Assembly (NCBI RefSeq): GCF_039534975.1
Contig: NZ_BAAAWH010000001.1
Span: 1,550,001-1,614,000 of the forward strand
DNA length: 64,000 nucleotides
Origin: Microbacterium terregens
GTDB taxonomy: Bacteria > Actinomycetota > Actinomycetes > Actinomycetales > Microbacteriaceae
Reading direction: 5' to 3'
Positions 9,100 to 18,615 of this stretch are shown piece after piece. Below the pieces are notes generated by a model. That model searched no databases and had not been told where the DNA came from. It worked only from the letters and a program-made list of their open reading frames with translations. The first letter of the stretch is position 1; the number at the start of each line of letters is the position of its first letter. The translations under genes were made by a program, and so were the position numbers.

Positions 9100-9897
9100 A
9101 TGGCGACACCGGAATCACCCGCAGCGGCGCCGAGGACCTCGAATATCAACGTTCGCCGCGGCGAACCGCTCGTGGTCGTCGAGCACGTCGAGAAGCATTT
9201 CGGGGACCTTCACGTCCTCAAAGACATCAACACCACGGTCAACCGCGGCGAAGTCGTCGTGGTCATCGGTCCCTCCGGCTCCGGAAAATCCACGCTCTGT
9301 CGCGCGATCAACCGCCTCGAGACCATCGACTCGGGCAAGATCGCCATCGACGGCGTGCCGCTTCCCGAGGAGGGCACGGCGCTGGCGCACCTTCGTGCCG
9401 ACGTCGGCATGGTCTTCCAGTCCTTCAACCTGTTCGCGCACAAGAGCGTCCTCGAGAACGTGACCCTCGGTCCCATCAAGGTGCGCAAGCTCTCCCGCAA
9501 GGCGGCCGATGAGAAGGCGATGGCGCTGCTCGACCGAGTCGGTGTCGCGAACCAGGCGAAGAAGATGCCGGCGCAGCTGTCGGGCGGTCAGCAGCAGCGC
9601 GTGGCCATCGCGCGCTCGCTCGCCATGGATCCGAAGCTGATCCTGATGGACGAACCGACGAGCGCGCTCGACCCGGAGATGATCAACGAGGTCCTCGACG
9701 TCATGATCGGTCTCGCCAAGGACGGCATGACCATGATCGTCGTCACCCATGAGATGGGCTTCGCGCGCAAAGCCGCGGACCGGGTGCTGTTCATGGCCGA
9801 CGGCGCCATCGTCGAAGAGGCCACCCCTGAGGAGTTCTTCACAAACCCACAGAGCGCGAGGGCGCAGGACTTCCTGTCGAAGATCCTCGAGCACTGA
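9100..9897 (+). CDS. gluA: Amino-acid (glutamate-type) ABC transporter ATP-binding protein
   Basis: The ATPase of a polar amino-acid importer, 265 aa. Walker A is GPSGSGKST, the Q-loop FQSFNLF, the signature LSGGQQQR, Walker B LILMDEP and the switch His is in VTHEMGF. A 25-residue variable N-terminus precedes VVVEHVEKHFG. ATG 9100 lies 7 nt after TAGTGT (9087-9092), suggesting a leaderless start. It heads the operon gluA-gluB-gluC-gluD, the same order as the Corynebacterium glutamate uptake system. Glutamate as substrate is an inference from that order and similarity. Confidence 0.9.
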   Translation: MATPESPAAAPRTSNINVRRGEPLVVVEHVEKHFGDLHVLKDINTTVNRGEVVVVIGPSGSGKSTLCRAINRLETIDSGKIAIDGVPLPEEGTALAHLRADVGMVFQSFNLFAHKSVLENVTLGPIKVRKLSRKAADEKAMALLDRVGVANQAKKMPAQLSGGQQQRVAIARSLAMDPKLILMDEPTSALDPEMINEVLDVMIGLAKDGMTMIVVTHEMGFARKAADRVLFMADGAIVEEATPEEFFTNPQSARAQDFLSKILEH

Positions 9898-9986
9898 TGC
9901 AACCTCGGCCGCTGCACCGCGGCCAGGACCCACGAAACGAATGGGCCGCCACAAGCGGTCCGGCCACAGCAAAGGACTGGTAGGAC

Positions 9987-10856
9987 ATGAAGAGAACACG
10001 ACTCACCCTGATTGCGCTGGCTGCCGCGGGCGCGCTCACGCTCGCCGGGTGCGCCTCGGGTGGCGGAGACGCCGGCGGAGACGCAACGGCGACCCCCGAG
10101 CCGGCTCCCACGTTCGCCGAAGGCAGCACGATGGCAGCGCTGGCCGAGGCCGGTACGATCACGATCGGAACGAAGTTCGATCAGCCCCTGTTCGGCCTGA
10201 ACGGTCCGAACGGTCCCGAGGGATTCGACGTCGAGATCGGCAAGATCATCGCCGCCGAGCTCGGCATCGCGCAGGACGACATCGAATGGAAGGAAGCGGT
10301 CTCCGCCAACCGCGAGCCGTTCATCCAGAACGGTGAGGTCGACATCGTCGTGGCGACCTACACCATCAACGACAAGCGCAAGGAAGTCGTCTCGTTCGCA
10401 GGGCCCTATTACATGGCCGGTCAGTCGATCCTCGTGCTCGCCGACAACGAGGACATCGCGGATGAGAAGGACCTCGTCGGGCAGCCGGTCTGCTCGGTGA
10501 CGGGATCGACCCCCGCCGCGAACCTCGAGGCACTGGGTGCCGAGGTCGTCCTGACCGACACCTACTCGAACTGCCTCGAGCCGCTGCGCAACGGCACGGT
10601 CGTCGCCGTTTCGACGGACAACGTCATCCTCGCGGGGCTCGCCGCGCAGAACGAGGGCGAGTTCAAGGTCGTCGGCGAGCCGTTCACGGACGAGCCGTAC
10701 GGCATCGGCCTGGCCCTCGATGACACCGAGTTCCGCATGTGGATCAACGACGTGCTCGAGAAGGCCTTCGAAGACGGACGCTACGAAGCGGCATGGGATG
10801 CGACGGCCGGCACAGTGCTGCCGTTCATCGACCCGCCCGCAGTCGACCGCTACTGA
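9987..10856 (+). CDS. gluB: Glutamate-type ABC transporter substrate-binding lipoprotein
   Basis: A 289-aa extracellular solute receptor anchored by lipid. The signal peptide (MKRTRLTL, then an Ala/Leu-rich core) ends in the lipobox LAGC, with Cys about residue 22. A short Gly/Ala/Thr/Pro linker leads to a family 3 solute-binding domain with GFDVEIGKIIAAELG, the arginine-bearing ANREPFIQNGEVDIV region and YYMAGQSILV. ATG 9987 follows a gap of 89 bp after the ATPase gene. A strong hairpin directly after the gene may give it more transcript than the permease genes. Confidence 0.9.
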   Translation: MKRTRLTLIALAAAGALTLAGCASGGGDAGGDATATPEPAPTFAEGSTMAALAEAGTITIGTKFDQPLFGLNGPNGPEGFDVEIGKIIAAELGIAQDDIEWKEAVSANREPFIQNGEVDIVVATYTINDKRKEVVSFAGPYYMAGQSILVLADNEDIADEKDLVGQPVCSVTGSTPAANLEALGAEVVLTDTYSNCLEPLRNGTVVAVSTDNVILAGLAAQNEGEFKVVGEPFTDEPYGIGLALDDTEFRMWINDVLEKAFEDGRYEAAWDATAGTVLPFIDPPAVDRY

Positions 10857-10862
10857 TCGACC

Positions 10863-10902
10863 GGATGCCCCGGGTCGGCCCTGAGGCCGCCTCGGGGCAT
10901 CC
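10863..10902 (+). terminator. Hairpin between binding-protein and permease genes
   Basis: GGATGCCCCG (10863-10872) pairs perfectly with CGGGGCATCC (10893-10902). The loop holds a second small pairing (GGCC/GGCC). It sits 7 bp after the gluB stop and 40 bp before the first permease gene. It most likely acts as a partial terminator or an RNA-stabilising structure that raises binding-protein levels over the membrane components. Confidence 0.65.
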
Positions 10903-10941
10903 CACCCCCCGCATGCCGACCCACCCACGAGAGGAGGCCCG

Positions 10942-11589
10942 ATGGAACAGCTGTGGTCGCTGATGCCCGAGTTCTGGGAGGGCTTCCGTGTGACGCTGCT
11001 CCTGCTCGTGGTGGCCGGCATCGCCGCGCTCATCCTGGGCACCTTGATCGCCGCGATGCGCATCTCGCCGGTCGCGTCGCTGCGCATGTTCGCCGCCTTC
11101 TGGGTCGAGATCGCCCGGAACACCCCGCTCACGCTGGTCTTCATCTTCACCGCCTTCGTGCTGCCGATGCTGGGCGTGCGGGCGCCGTACCTGATCCTCG
11201 CGTTCCTCGCCCTGACCTACTACACCTCGCCCTTCATCGCCGAAGCGCTGCGGTCCGGGATCAACGGCGTGCCGATCGGCCAGGCTGAGGCCGCGCGCAG
11301 CATCGGGCTGGGCTTCGGTCAGACCGTCAGCCTGGTGGTACTGCCGCAGGCGTTCCGGATGACGGTGCCTCCGCTGATCAACGTCTTCATCGCACTGACG
11401 AAGAACACGTCGGTCGCCGGCGGCTTCTTCGTCGTCGAACTGTTCGCCACCACGCGTCAACTGGCCAACGACAACGGCAACATCGTGCTTCAGATCCTGT
11501 TCACCGCAGCCCTGCTCTACCTGGTCATCACCGTGCCCCTCGGCTACTTCGCCGGGCGACTCGAGAAGCGATGGGTGGTGCGGCGATGA
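10942..11589 (+). CDS. gluC: Glutamate-type ABC transporter permease 1
   Basis: A 215-aa inner-membrane permease of the HisM/GlnP type with about five hydrophobic segments. The EAA loop EALRSGINGVPIGQAEAA followed by SIGLGFGQ docks onto the ATPase. The GAGGAGG site just before ATG 10942 is a very strong ribosome site, placed after the intergenic hairpin. It overlaps the second permease gene by 4 bp (ATGA). Confidence 0.9.
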   Translation: MEQLWSLMPEFWEGFRVTLLLLVVAGIAALILGTLIAAMRISPVASLRMFAAFWVEIARNTPLTLVFIFTAFVLPMLGVRAPYLILAFLALTYYTSPFIAEALRSGINGVPIGQAEAARSIGLGFGQTVSLVVLPQAFRMTVPPLINVFIALTKNTSVAGGFFVVELFATTRQLANDNGNIVLQILFTAALLYLVITVPLGYFAGRLEKRWVVRR

Positions 11590-12521
11590 GCGGCAACAGC
11601 GTGCTGTTCGACGTACCCGGACCGCGGGCACGCAGGATCTCCCTCGTCATCTCGATCGTCGCGCTCCTGCTCATCCTGGCCGGCGGGTTCTGGGTGTACA
11701 CCCTCCTGGCCGCCCCGCGCCAGTCCGGCGGCATCACCCTGCCGGGGATGTTCGACGGCACGCGGTGGAACATCTTCGCCGACCCGCAAGTGTGGGCCTT
11801 CATCGGCGAGGGCGTCGTCGCCACACTCCAGGCCGCGGCCGTGGCGGGCGTCGGCGCGATCGCGCTCGGCATCGTGCTGTCGCTGATGCGCAGCTCCACC
11901 ATCGCGTGGGTGCGCGTGCCGACGGCGTGGATCATCGAGTTCCTGCGCGGCATGCCCGTGCTGCTGATGATGCTGTTCATCTTGCTGATCGCATCGACGG
12001 GTGCTTTCTGGGCCGTCGTGATCGCGCTGATCCTCTACAACGGCACGCTGATCGGCGAGATCCTGCGCGCCGGTCTCGTCGCCCTGCCGCGCGGCCAGCG
12101 CGAGGCGGCTCTCAGCGTGGGCATGCGCGAGTTCCAGTCCAAGATGCTCGTGGAGTTCCCGCAGGCGTTCCGTCAGATGCTGCCGATCATCGTCGCCCAG
12201 CTCGTGGTGCTCCTGAAGGACACCTCGCTCGGCTACATCGTCGGCTACAACGAGATCATCCGCAACAACATCAACAACCTCGGCAGCTTCTACGGCAACC
12301 GATACCTGTTCTCGCTGTTCGCGGTGACCTTGGCGATCTATCTCGCCATCAACCTCACGCTGTCCTGGTTCGCCCGCTGGCTGTCCCGCCGCACCGCGAG
12401 CGGTGGCATGCGCGGACGCAAGGCGAAGGGCCCGGCGCAGCCACTGGATCCGACGCAGGCGATCCTGGTCGCCGAGGCCACCGCTGCGGCGAAGCAATCC
12501 GAGGGTTCCGCACCGCGCTGA
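11586..12521 (+). CDS. gluD: Glutamate-type ABC transporter permease 2
   Basis: A 311-aa permease partnering gluC. The first transmembrane segment lies at about residues 18-42, followed by a long external segment, then the core with EAA loop EILRAGLVALPRGQREAA and SVGMREFQ. The C-terminal 45 residues are basic and then Ala-rich and probably cytoplasmic. The start ATG at 11586 overlaps the gluC stop (ATGA). Length and the extra N-terminal loop fit the GluD-type partner. Confidence 0.88.
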   Translation: MSGNSVLFDVPGPRARRISLVISIVALLLILAGGFWVYTLLAAPRQSGGITLPGMFDGTRWNIFADPQVWAFIGEGVVATLQAAAVAGVGAIALGIVLSLMRSSTIAWVRVPTAWIIEFLRGMPVLLMMLFILLIASTGAFWAVVIALILYNGTLIGEILRAGLVALPRGQREAALSVGMREFQSKMLVEFPQAFRQMLPIIVAQLVVLLKDTSLGYIVGYNEIIRNNINNLGSFYGNRYLFSLFAVTLAIYLAINLTLSWFARWLSRRTASGGMRGRKAKGPAQPLDPTQAILVAEATAAAKQSEGSAPR

Positions 12522-12547
12522 TGCGGAACGGGCCTCTCCGCCCTCGG

Positions 12548-12553
12548 TAGACT
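12548..12553 (+). promoter_or_regulatory. -10 box of pheST
   Basis: TAGACT lies 8 nt before the pheS GTG, so transcription should start at or next to the start codon. A leaderless mRNA leaves no room for a T-box or leader-peptide attenuator between this box and pheS. Confidence 0.6.
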
Positions 12554-12561
12554 CGCTTCTC

Positions 12562-13602
12562 GTGTCTGACCTTCCCGAAATCACGCCCGAGGCGGTGGAT
12601 GCCGCCGCCCAGGCCGCTCTGGATGCCATCGCCGAGGCATCCGACAGCGCTGCCATCAAAGCAGTGCGCGCGGCGCACACCGCAGAGGCCTCACCCCTCG
12701 CGAAGCTCAACTCCCGCATGCGCGAAGTCGCTCCCGAGCACAAGGCGGAGTTCGGCAAGCTGATCGGTCAGGCACGCGGCCGGGTCACCCAGGCGCTCGC
12801 TGCCCGCGAGGGCGTGATCGCCGAAGCCGAGACCGCGGCGCGGCTCGAAGCGGAGCGCGTGGATGTCACCGCGCTGCCGTCGCGCGCGCGCGTCGGGGCG
12901 CGGCATCCGATCTCGCTCCTGCAGGAGCAGATCGCGGACATCTTCGTGGGCATGGGGTGGGAGATCGCCGAGGGCCCCGAACTCGAGCACGAGTGGTACA
13001 ACTTCGACGCCCTCAACTTCGACGCCGATCATCCTGCGCGTCAGATGCAGGACACGTTCTTCGTCGATCCGGTGGAGCGTCACCTCGTGATGCGCACGCA
13101 CACCAGCCCCGTACAGGTGCGGTCGATGCTGGAGCGCGAGATCCCGATCTACGTCCTCTGCCCGGGGCGGGTCTACCGCACCGACGAGTTCGACGCGACC
13201 CATCTGCCGGTGTTCACCCAGTTCGAGGGGCTCGTCATCGACAAGAACATCACGATGGCGCATCTGAAGGGCACGCTCGACCACGCGGCCCGCGTGCTGT
13301 TCGGACCCGAGGCCAAGACCCGCTTCCGCGCGAACTTCTTCCCGTTCACGGAGCCGTCGGCGGAGCTGGACCTGTGGCACCCCACCTTCAAGGGCGGTGC
13401 GCGCTGGATCGAATGGGGCGGCTGCGGCATGATCAACCCGAACGTGCTGCGGGCGGCCGGCATCGACCCCGAGCAGTACTCCGGCTTCGCCTTCGGAATG
13501 GGCATCGAGCGGACGCTGATGTTCCGCAGCGACGTGCAGGACATGCGCGACATGGCCGAGGGCGATATCCGCTTCAGCGAGCAGTTCGGGATGGTGGTCT
13601 GA
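12562..13602 (+). CDS. pheS: Phenylalanine-tRNA ligase alpha subunit
   Basis: The catalytic subunit of the alpha2-beta2 class II synthetase, 346 aa. An N-terminal coiled coil (about 1-85) contacts tRNA. The catalytic core has motif 1 around GWEIAEGPELEHEWYNFDALN, motif 2 with PGRVYRTDEFDATH and motif 3 GFAFGMGIERTLM. HTSPVQVRSM is the conserved phenylalanine-pocket region. The frame runs upstream into gluD, but GTG 12562 restores the usual family start and sits behind TAGACT. It abuts pheT with a 1-bp overlap. Confidence 0.96.
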   Translation: MSDLPEITPEAVDAAAQAALDAIAEASDSAAIKAVRAAHTAEASPLAKLNSRMREVAPEHKAEFGKLIGQARGRVTQALAAREGVIAEAETAARLEAERVDVTALPSRARVGARHPISLLQEQIADIFVGMGWEIAEGPELEHEWYNFDALNFDADHPARQMQDTFFVDPVERHLVMRTHTSPVQVRSMLEREIPIYVLCPGRVYRTDEFDATHLPVFTQFEGLVIDKNITMAHLKGTLDHAARVLFGPEAKTRFRANFFPFTEPSAELDLWHPTFKGGARWIEWGGCGMINPNVLRAAGIDPEQYSGFAFGMGIERTLMFRSDVQDMRDMAEGDIRFSEQFGMVV

Positions 13603-16127
13603 TGCGCGTCCCACTCTCATGGCTGCGCGAGTACGTCGACGTGCCGGTGAATGCGACCCCCGAGGAGGTGCTCGCCGCGCTGGTGCGCGTCGGGTTCGAG
13701 GAGGAGGACATCCACCGCTTCGAGCTGTCCGGGCCGATCGTCGTCGGCGAGGTGCTCGAATTCGTCGAGGAGCCCCAGTCCAACGGCAAGACGATCCGGT
13801 GGTGCCAGGTGCGGGTCGCGCCCGACGGCATGGTCGCCGCGGACGGGGGCCCGGCGGTGCACGGTGTCGTGTGCGGTGCGCGCAACTTCTTCGTCGGCGA
13901 CAAGGTCGTCGTGACGCTCCCGGGTGCCGTTCTCCCCGGGCCGTTCCCCATCGCGGCGCGCAAGACGTACGGTCACGTCTCCGACGGCATGATCGCGTCG
14001 GCCAGAGAGCTCGGCCTCGGTGAGGAGCACGATGGCATTCTCCGCCTCGCGACTCTGGGCATCGACGCACCCGTGGGAACCGACGCGCTCGAGCTGCTCG
14101 GTCTGAACGACGTCGCCGTGGAGATCAACGTCACCCCGGATCGCGGCTACGCGCTGTCCATCCGTGGAGTGGCGCGCGAATACTCGCACGCGACCGGCGC
14201 GACCTTCCGCGATCCGGGGCTGCGCCCGCCGCACCAGGTCGAGCCCGGTGCGGGCTTCGCGCTCGCCGTCGAGGACGCCGCGCCGATCCGCGGCCGCGTG
14301 GGGGCATCGGAGTTCGTCGTGCGCACGGTGCGGGGCGTGGATGCCGCGGCACCCACGCCCGCGTGGATGACCGCGCGGTTGAGTCTTGCCGGCATCCGCT
14401 CGCTGGGTGTGCTGATCGACATCACGAACTACGTGATGCTGGAGCTCGGCAACCCGATCCACGGCTACGACCTGGACAAGCTGTCCGGCGGCATCACCGT
14501 GCGTCGCGCGACCCCCGGCGAGAAGCTCGAGACGCTGGACGGCAAAGTCCGCGCGCTCGATCCGGAGGATCTGCTCATCACCGACGAATCCGGTCCCATC
14601 GGACTGGCCGGAGTCATGGGCGGCGGGACGACCGAGATGGGTCCAGAGACGAAGAACGTCCTCATCGAGGCCGCCATCTTCGACCCCATCTCCATCGCAC
14701 GCACCGCCCGTCGCCACAAGCTGCCCTCCGAAGCATCCCGGCGCTTCGAGCGCGGCGTCGATCCGAACATCCCCTTCGTGGCCGCCCAGCGGGTGGCCGA
14801 CCTCATGGTCGAGCTCGCCGGCGGCTCGATCGACGCGCTCGGCGGAGCGCTGTTCGCCCCGTGGGCGGGGTCGCAGATCGTGCTGCCGGTGGGCTTCGTG
14901 CAGGGTCTGATCGGCGTGAACTATCCGACGTCGGAGGTGATCGGTGCGCTGCGGCTCATCGGCTGCGACGTGGACGATCGCGGCGACGAGCTGGTGGTCT
15001 CACCGCCTTCGTGGCGTCCCGACCTGACCGACAAATGGACCCTGGCCGAGGAGGTCGCCCGCATCGAGGGGTACGACCGCATCCCCTCTCTGCTTCCGAC
15101 TCCGCCGTCGGGTCGCGGACTCACGGCCGCGCAACAGGGTCGACGCCGCGTGGGCAACGCGCTCGCCGCTGCCGGCTACGTCGAGACGCCGTCCTTCCCG
15201 TTCACCACCACGGACCAGAACGATCTGCACGGATCCGCGTCCGGTGGGCATCTGCCGAGCGTCAAGCTCGCGAACCCGCTCGACGGGCAGGCGCCGTTCC
15301 TGCGCCGCAGCCTCGTGCCGGCGCTGCTGCGCGTCGCGCACCGCAACGTCGCGCGCGGGTTCACCGACCTCCAGATCTTCGAGACCGGCGCGGTGTTCCT
15401 GCCGGAGCCCGGGGTGACGTACGGCACGCCGTTCGTGCCGCCCCTCGCGGTTCGCCCGGATGCCGCGACCCTGACTGCGCTCGATGCGTCCATCCCGCCG
15501 CAGCACCGTCACGTCGCGGTGCTGCTGGCGGGCTCGATCACGCCGAAGCAGCCGGGCACCACTGCGGAGGCGGCTGGTCTGGCGGACGCCCTCGACGCGG
15601 CGCGCACGATCGCCTCCGCCGCCGGCGTGAGCCTTGACGTGTCCCAGGGCGAGCGCGCCGCGTTGCATCCCGGGCGGACGGCCGTGCTGTCGGTGGGTGC
15701 GACCGCGGTCGGATACGCGGGCGAGCTTCTTCCCGCCGTCGCCGAAGCCGCGGATCTGCCCGGTCGCGTGATCGTCGCCGAGCTCGACCTGGATCTCATC
15801 CTCTCGCTCGCGGGCGAGAAGGTCGTCGCGGAGTCGCTGTCCGGCTATCCCGCCGCAACGCAGGATCTGTCCCTCGTCGTGGGTGCCGACGTGCCCGCCG
15901 CGGCGGTCCGTGCGGTCGTCGCCGACGGCGCAGGCGCGCTGCTGGAGTCGATGCGACTGGTCGACGACTACCGCGGCGCCGGCGTGCCCGAGGGCGCGAA
16001 GAGCCTCACCTTCGCGCTGCGCTTCCGCGCCCCCGACCGTACGCTGACGGCTGCCGAGGCCACCGAGGCCAAGCTCGCCGGAGTCGCCGTCGCGGCGGAG
16101 AGATTCGGTGCGACGCTGCGCGAGTAG
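13602..16127 (+). CDS. pheT: Phenylalanine-tRNA ligase beta subunit
   Basis: An 841-aa beta subunit. It starts MRVPLSWLREYVDVP, followed by an EMAP-like tRNA-binding domain (about 40-155), the B3/B4 editing region (about 215-390, removing mis-charged Tyr), the B5 domain, a catalytic-like core lacking full activity, and a C-terminal FDX-ACB anticodon-binding domain (last 90 residues, with LSGYPAATQDLSLVV). Length is usual for actinobacteria. ATG 13602 overlaps the pheS stop (TGATG). It ends 30 bp before a convergent ATPase gene. Confidence 0.95.
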   Translation: MRVPLSWLREYVDVPVNATPEEVLAALVRVGFEEEDIHRFELSGPIVVGEVLEFVEEPQSNGKTIRWCQVRVAPDGMVAADGGPAVHGVVCGARNFFVGDKVVVTLPGAVLPGPFPIAARKTYGHVSDGMIASARELGLGEEHDGILRLATLGIDAPVGTDALELLGLNDVAVEINVTPDRGYALSIRGVAREYSHATGATFRDPGLRPPHQVEPGAGFALAVEDAAPIRGRVGASEFVVRTVRGVDAAAPTPAWMTARLSLAGIRSLGVLIDITNYVMLELGNPIHGYDLDKLSGGITVRRATPGEKLETLDGKVRALDPEDLLITDESGPIGLAGVMGGGTTEMGPETKNVLIEAAIFDPISIARTARRHKLPSEASRRFERGVDPNIPFVAAQRVADLMVELAGGSIDALGGALFAPWAGSQIVLPVGFVQGLIGVNYPTSEVIGALRLIGCDVDDRGDELVVSPPSWRPDLTDKWTLAEEVARIEGYDRIPSLLPTPPSGRGLTAAQQGRRRVGNALAAAGYVETPSFPFTTTDQNDLHGSASGGHLPSVKLANPLDGQAPFLRRSLVPALLRVAHRNVARGFTDLQIFETGAVFLPEPGVTYGTPFVPPLAVRPDAATLTALDASIPPQHRHVAVLLAGSITPKQPGTTAEAAGLADALDAARTIASAAGVSLDVSQGERAALHPGRTAVLSVGATAVGYAGELLPAVAEAADLPGRVIVAELDLDLILSLAGEKVVAESLSGYPAATQDLSLVVGADVPAAAVRAVVADGAGALLESMRLVDDYRGAGVPEGAKSLTFALRFRAPDRTLTAAEATEAKLAGVAVAAERFGATLRE

Positions 16128-16157
16128 CGCCGGCGTTCGCAGGTCCGGGCGCGGAAC

Positions 16158-17288
16158 TCAGCGTGATCCCCAATGCCAGGGTGGACGATCCAGCGCACCC
16201 TGGCCCGCGATACGCGTTCCGGCCGCGTGCGGCTCGAAACGGTGGGTCACCGCGCCGGCGCGCTCCAGCGCGGTGCTGATGCGTTCCGCGTGCGTGACCA
16301 CCACGACCTGTGAACGAGCGGATGCTGTCACCACCAGATCCGCGAGCGGCTCCAGCAGATCCGGGTGGAGGCTGGCCTCCGGCTCGTTCAGGACGATGAG
16401 CGGCGCCGGCTGTGCCGGCAGCAGGGCTGCGCACAGGAGCAGGTAGCGCAGCGTCCCGTCCGACAGCTCGGCCGCGTCGAGCTCCCGCAGAAGACCCGGC
16501 TGGCGCATCACGAGCCGGAACCGGCCGTCAACGGACTCCACCCGTGCCGTCGACCCGGGGAAGGCGTCGGCGACGGCCGAGGCCAGCGCACTGCCGTGCC
16601 CGGCATCCTGGATCGTGGCCCACACCGCTGCGATGTTCTCGCCTCCGTGCGCGAGCGTCGGCGAGCGCGTGCCCACCTGCGGCTGCCGCGCGGGGGAGTC
16701 CGCGTCCACGCGGAAGTTGTCGTAGAACCGCCACCCGCTCAGCGTGCGCCGCAGGGAAAGCAGCTCCGGGGCCGCCTCCGCGTCGGCCAGGTCGGTGACG
16801 ATGCTCTCCCACGGCGCCAGCTGCTGATCCAGCATCCGCCACGACCCCTCGCGCACGCGCACGACACCGCGCTGCCGTTCCAGCAGAAGCGACGCGGGGC
16901 GGGGGACCGCCCCTGCGAAGACCTGCTCCCGCTTGAGCTCCGGATCCCGGGCGAACAGGCTCTGCGGGTCGACCTGCGGGATGCCGAGGTCCACGAGGTA
17001 GCCCACGGCGTCGGTGGCGAAGCCGAGCTGCACGGCGACCGGTCCCTGTCGCCGTGTGCCCTCCGGCCCGCCCGTCTCCGGTCCGGCCCACAGCAGCGAC
17101 GGCAGGCCGCCTTCCCTCGCGACGGCGGGCACCAGCGCCCCGCTCGCCGCCGCAGCCAGCAGCCGAAGGGCGCGGTACAGGTTGGACTTACCTGAACCGT
17201 TTCCGCCGGTGACGACCGTGAGCGACCCCAACGGCAGCACGACATCACGCAAGGATCGGTAGCCGGCGACGGCAACGGTGGTCAGCAC
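16158..17288 (-). CDS. AAA-family ATPase (RecF/SMC-like, orphan)
   Basis: A 376-aa predicted ATPase of the AAA_21/RecF-like type. Walker A is GGNGSGKSN near residue 30, a signature-like ELSDGTLRYLLL precedes Walker B LIVLNEPEASLHPDLLE, and VVVTHAERI gives the switch His. No TOPRIM nuclease domain or helicase partner is present, so it is not a canonical OLD nuclease. It is the only minus-strand gene between pheT and argC. The GTG at 17288 starts the conserved LTTVAVAGYRSLRDV opening; a longer frame upstream is poor. The function is unknown; DNA repair or defence-related roles occur in the wider family. Confidence 0.75.
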   Translation of the reverse strand: MLTTVAVAGYRSLRDVVLPLGSLTVVTGGNGSGKSNLYRALRLLAAAASGALVPAVAREGGLPSLLWAGPETGGPEGTRRQGPVAVQLGFATDAVGYLVDLGIPQVDPQSLFARDPELKREQVFAGAVPRPASLLLERQRGVVRVREGSWRMLDQQLAPWESIVTDLADAEAAPELLSLRRTLSGWRFYDNFRVDADSPARQPQVGTRSPTLAHGGENIAAVWATIQDAGHGSALASAVADAFPGSTARVESVDGRFRLVMRQPGLLRELDAAELSDGTLRYLLLCAALLPAQPAPLIVLNEPEASLHPDLLEPLADLVVTASARSQVVVVTHAERISTALERAGAVTHRFEPHAAGTRIAGQGALDRPPWHWGSR

Positions 17289-17523
17289 GGAGTCATCATC
17301 GCAGGCGATTTGCAGGGCCGGCGCCGCAGGGGCTATCGTCGCCCCATGCCTTCGGCAGCGCACTTCTCCGCCACGCTCGTACCGAGCGTCGCTCCCGCGC
17401 GCCGACGTCTGGACGGACGCCGACTCTAGGCGACCCCGCGCACCCTGGGAAAGGGAGCCGTGGGCGTCGCCGGAGCACTGAGCCCGTCGAAGGGCCCCGA
17501 CCCCAGACTCTAAGGTTGAATCC

Positions 17524-18615
17524 ATGACATATTCGGTCGCCGTATCCGGCGCCTCGGGCTATGCGGGCGGCGAGATCCTGCGGATCCTCGCCGCGCATCC
17601 CGACGTCGAGATCCGTACCGTCACCGCGCACTCGAACGCGGGACAGGACCTCGTTCAGCAGCAGCCTCATCTGCGGTCGCTGGCCCACCTGACGCTGCAG
17701 AAGACGGCGCCCGAGGTGCTGGCCGGGCACGACATCGTCTTCCTCGCGCTGCCGCACGGGGAATCCGGACGGTTCACCGACGCGCTGTCGGACACGCCCC
17801 TGGTCATCGACGCCGGAGCCGACCACCGCCTCGTGGCCCGCAGTGACTGGGACCAGTTCTACGGGGGTGACTTCCACGAGCCGTGGGAGTACGGCGTCCC
17901 CGAGCTGCTGGTCAGCGGAGCCAAGCAGCGAGAGCGCCTCGTCGGCGCCCGGCGCATCGCCGCGCCGGGATGCAACGCGAGCACGGTGAGCCTCAGCCTG
18001 GCGCCCGGCGTCGCGGCAGGAGTCATCGACACGTCCGACATCGTCACGGTTCTCGCGGTGGGGCCCTCCGGCGCAGGCAAGAGCCTGAAGACCGACCTGC
18101 TGGCCAGCGAGATCCTCGGCAGCGCCAACCCCTACGCGGTGGGCGGCGCGCACCGGCACATCCCCGAGATCCGCCAGGCGCTGGCCGGCGCACGAGCCGG
18201 CGATCCAGCGCGAGCAGCAGAATCCGGTGCGGCGCAGACCGCCGATGCCGGCATCCGGATCTCCTTCACGCCCATCATCGTGCCCATGGCGCGGGGCATC
18301 CTGGCCACGAGCACGGCTCCGATCTCTCGTGGGGCGACGGATGCCGACATCCGCGACGCCTGGGAGGCGGCATACGGCGACGAGACCTTCGTGCAGCTGC
18401 TGCCCCCCGGCCGTTTTCCACGGACCGCGGACGTTCTCGGCGCCAACACGGCGCTTCTGGGCCTGGCGATCGACCGGGACGCGAACCGCGTCGTCGTGGT
18501 CGCGGCCGTGGACAATCTGGTCAAGGGCACCGCCGGGGCCGCAATCCAGTCCATGAACCTCGCGCTCGGGCTGCCCGAGGGTCGCGCGCTCAGCGTCAAC
18601 GGACTCGCGCCGTGA
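17524..18615 (+). CDS. argC: N-acetyl-gamma-glutamyl-phosphate reductase
   Basis: The third enzyme of arginine synthesis, 363 aa, NADPH-dependent. It has an N-terminal Rossmann motif [13 protein letters not shown] and the catalytic Cys in [18 protein letters not shown] supplies the active-site His region. Near residues 220-240 an Ala-rich insert (about 20 residues) looks loop-like. ATG 17524 lies 7 nt after TAAGGT (17511-17516), a probable leaderless promoter for the arg cluster. It overlaps argJ by 4 bp (GTGA). Confidence 0.95.
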   Translation: MTYSVAVSGASGYAGGEILRILAAHPDVEIRTVTAHSNAGQDLVQQQPHLRSLAHLTLQKTAPEVLAGHDIVFLALPHGESGRFTDALSDTPLVIDAGADHRLVARSDWDQFYGGDFHEPWEYGVPELLVSGAKQRERLVGARRIAAPGCNASTVSLSLAPGVAAGVIDTSDIVTVLAVGPSGAGKSLKTDLLASEILGSANPYAVGGAHRHIPEIRQALAGARAGDPARAAESGAAQTADAGIRISFTPIIVPMARGILATSTAPISRGATDADIRDAWEAAYGDETFVQLLPPGRFPRTADVLGANTALLGLAIDRDANRVVVVAAVDNLVKGTAGAAIQSMNLALGLPEGRALSVNGLAP

